In this document: piece after piece, positions 6,672 through 9,254 of the stretch | Numbering within the stretch: position 1 is the first letter of the stretch | How the letters are laid out: each line of letters starts with the position of its first letter | From: Nitrospirae bacterium GWC2_56_14 | GTDB taxonomy: Bacteria; Nitrospirota; UBA9217 | DNA: 9,254 nucleotides | Direction: 5' to 3' | NCBI GenBank assembly: GCA_001803705.1 | Contig: MHDY01000003.1 | Span: forward strand, 1 to 9,254 | Notes under the pieces: generated by a model | Seen by the model: the letters and a program-made list of their open reading frames with translations, nothing else | Database searches by the model: none | What the model was told of the DNA's origin: nothing | Position numbers and translations under genes: made by a program

Positions 6672-6740
6672 TCGAAAAAAAGGATAAAATAAAGAAAAAA
6701 GCACAATACTTCTTGATTTTCACCCTGAAAGTATTATAAT
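6672..6740 (+). promoter_or_regulatory. Strong sigma-70-type promoter with A-rich upstream element
   Basis: TTGATT (-35, 6713-6718), a 16-base spacer and a perfect TATAAT (-10, 6735-6740) lie directly downstream of an A-rich stretch (about 6672-6700) that resembles an UP element bound by the RNA polymerase alpha subunit. The predicted start is near 6747. The first gene downstream is the 47-aa lipoprotein at 6922, so the leader is about 175 bases. This is the best sigma-70 promoter match in the window. Confidence 0.75.
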
Positions 6741-6746
6741 CGCTCC

Positions 6747-6921
6747 GCTTCGATAGCTGATCCGCAGGAACAAGGCCGGGCGAGGCTGGAAATCGTCCGA
6801 GGCCTTCGCAAATGAGCTCTTCGCATTACCTCATGCCTGCAGCGCGTTCTTTATCCCATTTATTCTATTGCGGTAAACGCGCTGCAGTTATAGTTACAGG
6901 ACTGAAAGGGGGTGAATGAAT
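6747..6921 (+). promoter_or_regulatory. Structured 5' leader of the 47-aa lipoprotein gene
   Basis: Three hairpins can be drawn. Hairpin A: AAGGCC (6772-6777) with GGCCTT (6801-6806), continuing inward as GGGCGA (6778-6783) with TCGTCC (6793-6798, one G-U pair), with a two-base bulge and a 9-base loop. Hairpin B: ATGAG (6812-6816) with CTCAT (6830-6834), weak. Hairpin C: a perfect 12-bp stem CTGCAGCGCGTT (6837-6848) with AACGCGCTGCAG (6876-6887) and a 27-base loop. None is followed by a T-run, so transcription should continue into the gene. I could not match it to a known riboswitch class. It may be a regulatory or stabilising leader, or the source of a processed small RNA. Confidence 0.5.
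6906..6915 (+). promoter_or_regulatory. Near-perfect ribosome binding site that sets the 47-aa start
   Basis: AAGGGGGTGA differs from the full anti-Shine-Dalgarno complement AAGGAGGTGA at one base. It ends six bases before ATG 6922 and directly abuts an in-frame ATG at 6916. This selects 6922 as the start and indicates efficient translation. Confidence 0.8.
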
Positions 6922-7065
6922 ATGAAAAAGATCTCGGCAATCATCGTTGTTCTCGTACTTGCAGTCGCTTTTGCAGGATGCACGAAGCAGGAAGCTCAGC
7001 AGCCCGCAGTGGAGTCCGCAGTCACTTCCACCGCGACCACGACAGCAGCACCGGCAGCGCACTAG
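6922..7065 (+). CDS. Very small (47-aa) lipoprotein
   Basis: A short gene with all the marks of a lipoprotein: an N-terminal MKK, a hydrophobic stretch at 4-18 and a lipobox-like F-A-G-C with the lipidated cysteine at C20 (F at -3 is less usual than L). The mature peptide has only 28 residues: a polar KQEAQQ segment and then an Ala/Thr/Ser-rich tail ending AAPAAH, with no fold expected. It would act as a membrane-anchored peptide in the envelope. Size and layout recall entericidin-like or similar small lipoproteins, but I see no specific sequence match and assign no function. The ribosome binding site is near-perfect, the promoter strong and a terminator follows 23 bases after the stop, so it is a single-gene unit likely to be highly expressed. 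A longer overlapping frame starting at 6912 lacks these features. Confidence 0.85.
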   Translation: MKKISAIIVVLVLAVAFAGCTKQEAQQPAVESAVTSTATTTAAPAAH

Positions 7066-7088
7066 GTTGCAGCCGAACCAGAGTACAT

Positions 7089-7120
7089 GGCCCTTCGATC
7101 ATTCGGAGGGCCTTTTTTCT
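7089..7120 (+). terminator. Intrinsic terminator of the 47-aa lipoprotein gene
   Basis: GGCCCT (7089-7094) pairs with AGGGCC (7107-7112). The stem extends inward through one G-U and three more pairs to a TCAT loop, giving about ten base pairs, followed directly by six T's. It separates this unit from the topoisomerase gene. Confidence 0.9.
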
Positions 7121-7180
7121 TGAGCAAGCGAACGGGCGAAGGCTCCTCCGGCCTGAAACCGTCAGCACGAAAACTTCATA

Positions 7181-7209
7181 TTGCTTTATCCTCCCTCATG
7201 ATTTATAAT
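7181..7209 (+). promoter_or_regulatory. Sigma-70-type promoter for the topoisomerase gene
   Basis: TTGCTT (7181-7186), a 17-base spacer and a perfect TATAAT (7204-7209). The -35 matches consensus only in its first three bases, but the -10 and spacing are ideal. The start would be near 7216, leaving a leader of about 97 bases before the TTG start at 7313. Confidence 0.6.
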
Positions 7210-7299
7210 CTGCGCCCATACAGGAAAAGAAACGGTTTTTCAGCGAAGTGAGTTGCCGCTCGTCCGTCGTGCAGGAATTGGACTGCAGATGCAGGCAGC

Positions 7300-7305
7300 A
7301 GGAGG
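7300..7305 (+). promoter_or_regulatory. Perfect ribosome binding site that selects a TTG start
   Basis: AGGAGG ends seven bases before TTG 7313. Initiation there gives an N-terminus MATTYTAKDITVLEGLEPVRKRPAMYIG, which is typical for this family. Upstream in-frame candidates (ATG 7289, TTG 7253) lack a comparable site and would add residues not typical of GyrB/ParE. Confidence 0.85.
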
Positions 7306-7312
7306 ATCTATT

Positions 7313-9208
7313 TTGGCAACAACCTATACGGCAAAAGACATCACGGTCCTGGAAGGTCTTGAACCGGTCCGCAAGCGGCCGGCCATGTACATCGGCTCGA
7401 CCGATGTGCGCGGGCTGCACCATCTTGTCTGGGAAATGCTCGACAATTCCGTGGACGAAGCGCTGAACGGCTACTGCACGGCGATCACGCTCCGCCTCGA
7501 GAAGGACGGCGGTGTTACCGTGACCGACAACGGCCGCGGCATGCCCGTCGATATCCATCCCAAGACCAAACGGCCGGCCATCGAGACGATCCTCTGCACC
7601 CTTCATGCCGGCGGCAAGTTCGACCACACGGCCTACAAGTCCTCGGGCGGGCTCCATGGCGTGGGTGCTTCGGTCGTGAACGCGCTTTCCGAGGTTCTTA
7701 TCGTCACCGTCGAGCGCGACGGCTACGAGTGGACCCAGGAGTTCTCGCGCGGCAAGCCCAAGGGGAACCTCAAGAAGGGCAAACCAACCAAGGCGCACGG
7801 CACATCGGTCTATTTTCGACCCGATCCGGAGATCTTTTCCAAAACGATCTTCAATTATAAGAACATCCTCGATGTCTCCGAGAGCAAGGCTTTTTTGAAC
7901 AAGGGCCTCAAGATCACCATCGAGAACGCGCGGGACGGGGAGAAGCCGGTCACCTTCAAATACGACAACGGCATCCAGGACTATATCAAGCGAATCGTCT
8001 CCGGGACGGTGCTGGTGAACCCGGAGCCGTTCTACTTCGAGAAAGAGGATGACTTCAAGATCGAGTGTGCCGTGCACTGGACCACCGCCACGGACGCGGA
8101 GATCCATTCCTACGCGAACTCGATCAACACGTCCGACGGCGGGACGCACGAGATGGGGGTCCGGGCCGGGCTCACCAAGGCCGTGCGCGCCTATGCCGAG
8201 CGCAAGAACCTTATCCCCAAGAACATCAAGACCATCGCGACCGAGGACGTGTACGAGGGACTCTACGGCATCGTGAGCGTGCTCGTCATGAACCCGCAGT
8301 TCCAGGGCCAGACCAAGGAGAAGCTGAACAACCCCGAGATCCTGTCCCCCATCGAGGCGTCGGTCAAGAACGCCTGTGAGGCCTACCTGCTCGGGAACCC
8401 CACCATGGCGGACGCCGTGGTGAAACGTGTTCTGCTTGCCGCCGAGGCCCGCATGGCGTCGCGGGCCGCCAAGGACAATGTCACCAGGAAACTGTCTTCG
8501 CTCAAGCTGAATCTGCCGGGCAAGCTCGCCGATTGCTCATCCAACAAAGTGGACGAGACCGAGGTTTTCATCGTGGAAGGGGAATCGGCAGGCGGCTCCG
8601 CAAAAATGGCCCGTGACCGGAAGACCCAGGCCATCCTGTCGCTTCGCGGCAAGATCCTGAACGTGGAGCAGGTGGCCTCGCTCGAACGGATCCAGCAGAA
8701 CAACGAGATCAAGAACCTGCTTGCAACGCTCGGCTGCGGCGTGGGAGCGCATTTCGACCTGAATAAGCTTCGGTACAATCGGGTGATCCTCATGACCGAC
8801 GCCGACGTGGACGGCGCGCACATCAGCGTGCTGCTGCTGACCTTTATCTACCGCTACATGCCGGAACTGATCGCCCATGGACATGTTTATCTTGCCATGC
8901 CGCCGCTCTTCAAGATCGAGGCGGGCAAGGACGTTTTCTACGCCATGGATGAAATGGAAAAAGACAAGATCGTTACGAAACTGAACAACAGAAAGTATGA
9001 AGTGGGCCGCTTTAAAGGTCTGGGCGAAATGAACCCGGAGACCTTGAAAGCGACGACCATGAATCCCAAGACGCGGACCCTCATGCGCGTGCAGGTGCTG
9101 GACCATAAAGCGACCGGCGACGTGTTCGAGCGGCTCATGGGCAAGGACCCGAAGGCGCGGTTCACGTTCATTCAGGAACGGGCGTCCTATGCGGAGCTGG
9201 ATATATAG
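7313..9208 (+). CDS. gyrB/parE: Type IIA DNA topoisomerase B subunit (DNA gyrase GyrB / topoisomerase IV ParE)
   Basis: This ATPase subunit, with GyrA or ParC, passes one DNA duplex through another to control supercoiling or unlink chromosomes. GHKL ATPase domain: E41 (general base) and N45 in EMLDNSVDEA, DNGRGMP 72-78 and the ATP-lid glycines SGGLHGVG 111-118. Transducer: QTK 333-335, whose lysine contacts the ATP gamma-phosphate. TOPRIM: EGESAGG 422-428 and the metal-binding DADVD 496-500. C-terminal signature: RFKGLGEMNPE. At 631 aa it is the short form without the roughly 170-residue TOPRIM insert of enterobacterial GyrB. Start: TTG 7313, chosen for its AGGAGG site. GyrB and ParE cannot be cleanly separated by eye: NPQFQGQTKEKL and the ending FIQERASYAELDI lean to ParE, LRGKILNVEQ and AFLNKGL to GyrB. 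Nothing upstream resembles the usual dnaN-recF-gyrB cluster. Residue E424 replaces the usual Asp of EGDSA, and S443 replaces the usual Pro of AILPL. Confidence 0.95.
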   Translation: MATTYTAKDITVLEGLEPVRKRPAMYIGSTDVRGLHHLVWEMLDNSVDEALNGYCTAITLRLEKDGGVTVTDNGRGMPVDIHPKTKRPAIETILCTLHAGGKFDHTAYKSSGGLHGVGASVVNALSEVLIVTVERDGYEWTQEFSRGKPKGNLKKGKPTKAHGTSVYFRPDPEIFSKTIFNYKNILDVSESKAFLNKGLKITIENARDGEKPVTFKYDNGIQDYIKRIVSGTVLVNPEPFYFEKEDDFKIECAVHWTTATDAEIHSYANSINTSDGGTHEMGVRAGLTKAVRAYAERKNLIPKNIKTIATEDVYEGLYGIVSVLVMNPQFQGQTKEKLNNPEILSPIEASVKNACEAYLLGNPTMADAVVKRVLLAAEARMASRAAKDNVTRKLSSLKLNLPGKLADCSSNKVDETEVFIVEGESAGGSAKMARDRKTQAILSLRGKILNVEQVASLERIQQNNEIKNLLATLGCGVGAHFDLNKLRYNRVILMTDADVDGAHISVLLLTFIYRYMPELIAHGHVYLAMPPLFKIEAGKDVFYAMDEMEKDKIVTKLNNRKYEVGRFKGLGEMNPETLKATTMNPKTRTLMRVQVLDHKATGDVFERLMGKDPKARFTFIQERASYAELDI

Positions 9209-9254
9209 CAACCAATGCAAAAGGCAAATTGCAAAATTGGTATGGCCTTTATGC

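Larger units (their letters stand above)
6404..6921. other. AT-rich intergenic region with divergent promoters and a structured leader
   Basis: This is the longest non-coding stretch, 518 bases between the divergent 130-aa and 47-aa genes. From 6404 to about 6530 it holds the leader and promoter of the minus-strand gene. From about 6530 to 6670 I see no gene; there is a small hairpin, TGCTTC (6592-6597) with GAAGCA (6606-6611), with no T-run. From about 6672 to 6740 there is an A-rich segment and a strong plus-strand promoter. The rest is a structured leader for the 47-aa lipoprotein gene. No reading frame here has both a ribosome binding site and protein-like content. Confidence 0.65.

Noticed and set aside
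6912..7208. 98-codon plus-strand frame overlapping the 47-aa lipoprotein
   Set aside because: Its start lies within the ribosome site of the lipoprotein gene, its translation lacks protein-like content, and it runs through the terminator hairpin.
9217..9254. Hairpin at the window edge after the topoisomerase gene (GCAAAAGGC with GCCTTT-A-TGC)
   Set aside because: The stem has a bulge and a 19-base loop, and the window ends where a T-tract would be; it may be a terminator but cannot be judged.
1..9254. CRISPR arrays, insertion sequences, phage genes or att sites
   Set aside because: No regularly spaced repeats, transposase-like frames, terminal inverted repeats flanking a gene, or integrase-like proteins were seen.

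Overview
The window reads as chromosomal DNA from a GC-rich, free-living, motile Gram-negative bacterium with heavy investment in signal transduction. The style of the kinase GAF domain, the zinc-binding chemoreceptor and the small lipoproteins recalls Nitrospirota or Desulfobacterota (former Deltaproteobacteria). That placement is an impression from protein style, not a measured result.

Layout: (1) 1-2712, plus strand: a large membrane-anchored PAS-GAF-PAS histidine kinase of the NtrB/AtoS type. (2) 2713-3033: a non-coding gap with a candidate sigma-54 promoter (GG-N10-GC spacing) and, upstream of it, a paired inverted repeat enclosing a hairpin. (3) 3034-5121, plus: a methyl-accepting chemotaxis protein with a CZB zinc-binding motif in its extracytoplasmic part, then a 103-aa helical protein of unknown function, probably co-transcribed. 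(4) 5357-5905, plus: a DUF4410-like lipoprotein with a 17-bp dyad in its upstream region, ending at a very strong bidirectional terminator. (5) 6011-6403, minus: a 130-aa uncharacterised cytoplasmic protein, convergent with the lipoprotein and sharing that terminator. (6) 6404-6921: an AT-rich non-coding stretch with a minus-strand promoter for the 130-aa gene and a strong plus-strand promoter with an A-rich upstream element. The plus-strand promoter starts a roughly 175-nt structured leader. (7) 6922-7065, plus: a 47-aa lipoprotein followed by a clean intrinsic terminator. (8) 7313-9208, plus: a 631-aa GyrB/ParE topoisomerase subunit starting at TTG behind a perfect Shine-Dalgarno and its own promoter. 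The last 46 bases hold no identifiable gene.

How the genes fit together: the kinase and the chemoreceptor both sense the environment. The kinase family normally works with sigma-54-dependent NtrC-type regulators, and the chemoreceptor appears to have a sigma-54 promoter, so they may share a regulon, although no response regulator lies in the window. The two lipoproteins, the 130-aa protein and the topoisomerase have their own promoters or terminators and look like independent units. No mobile element, CRISPR array, tRNA or rRNA was found. The least explained parts are the structured leader of the 47-aa lipoprotein, the control region in front of the chemoreceptor and the two uncharacterised small proteins.
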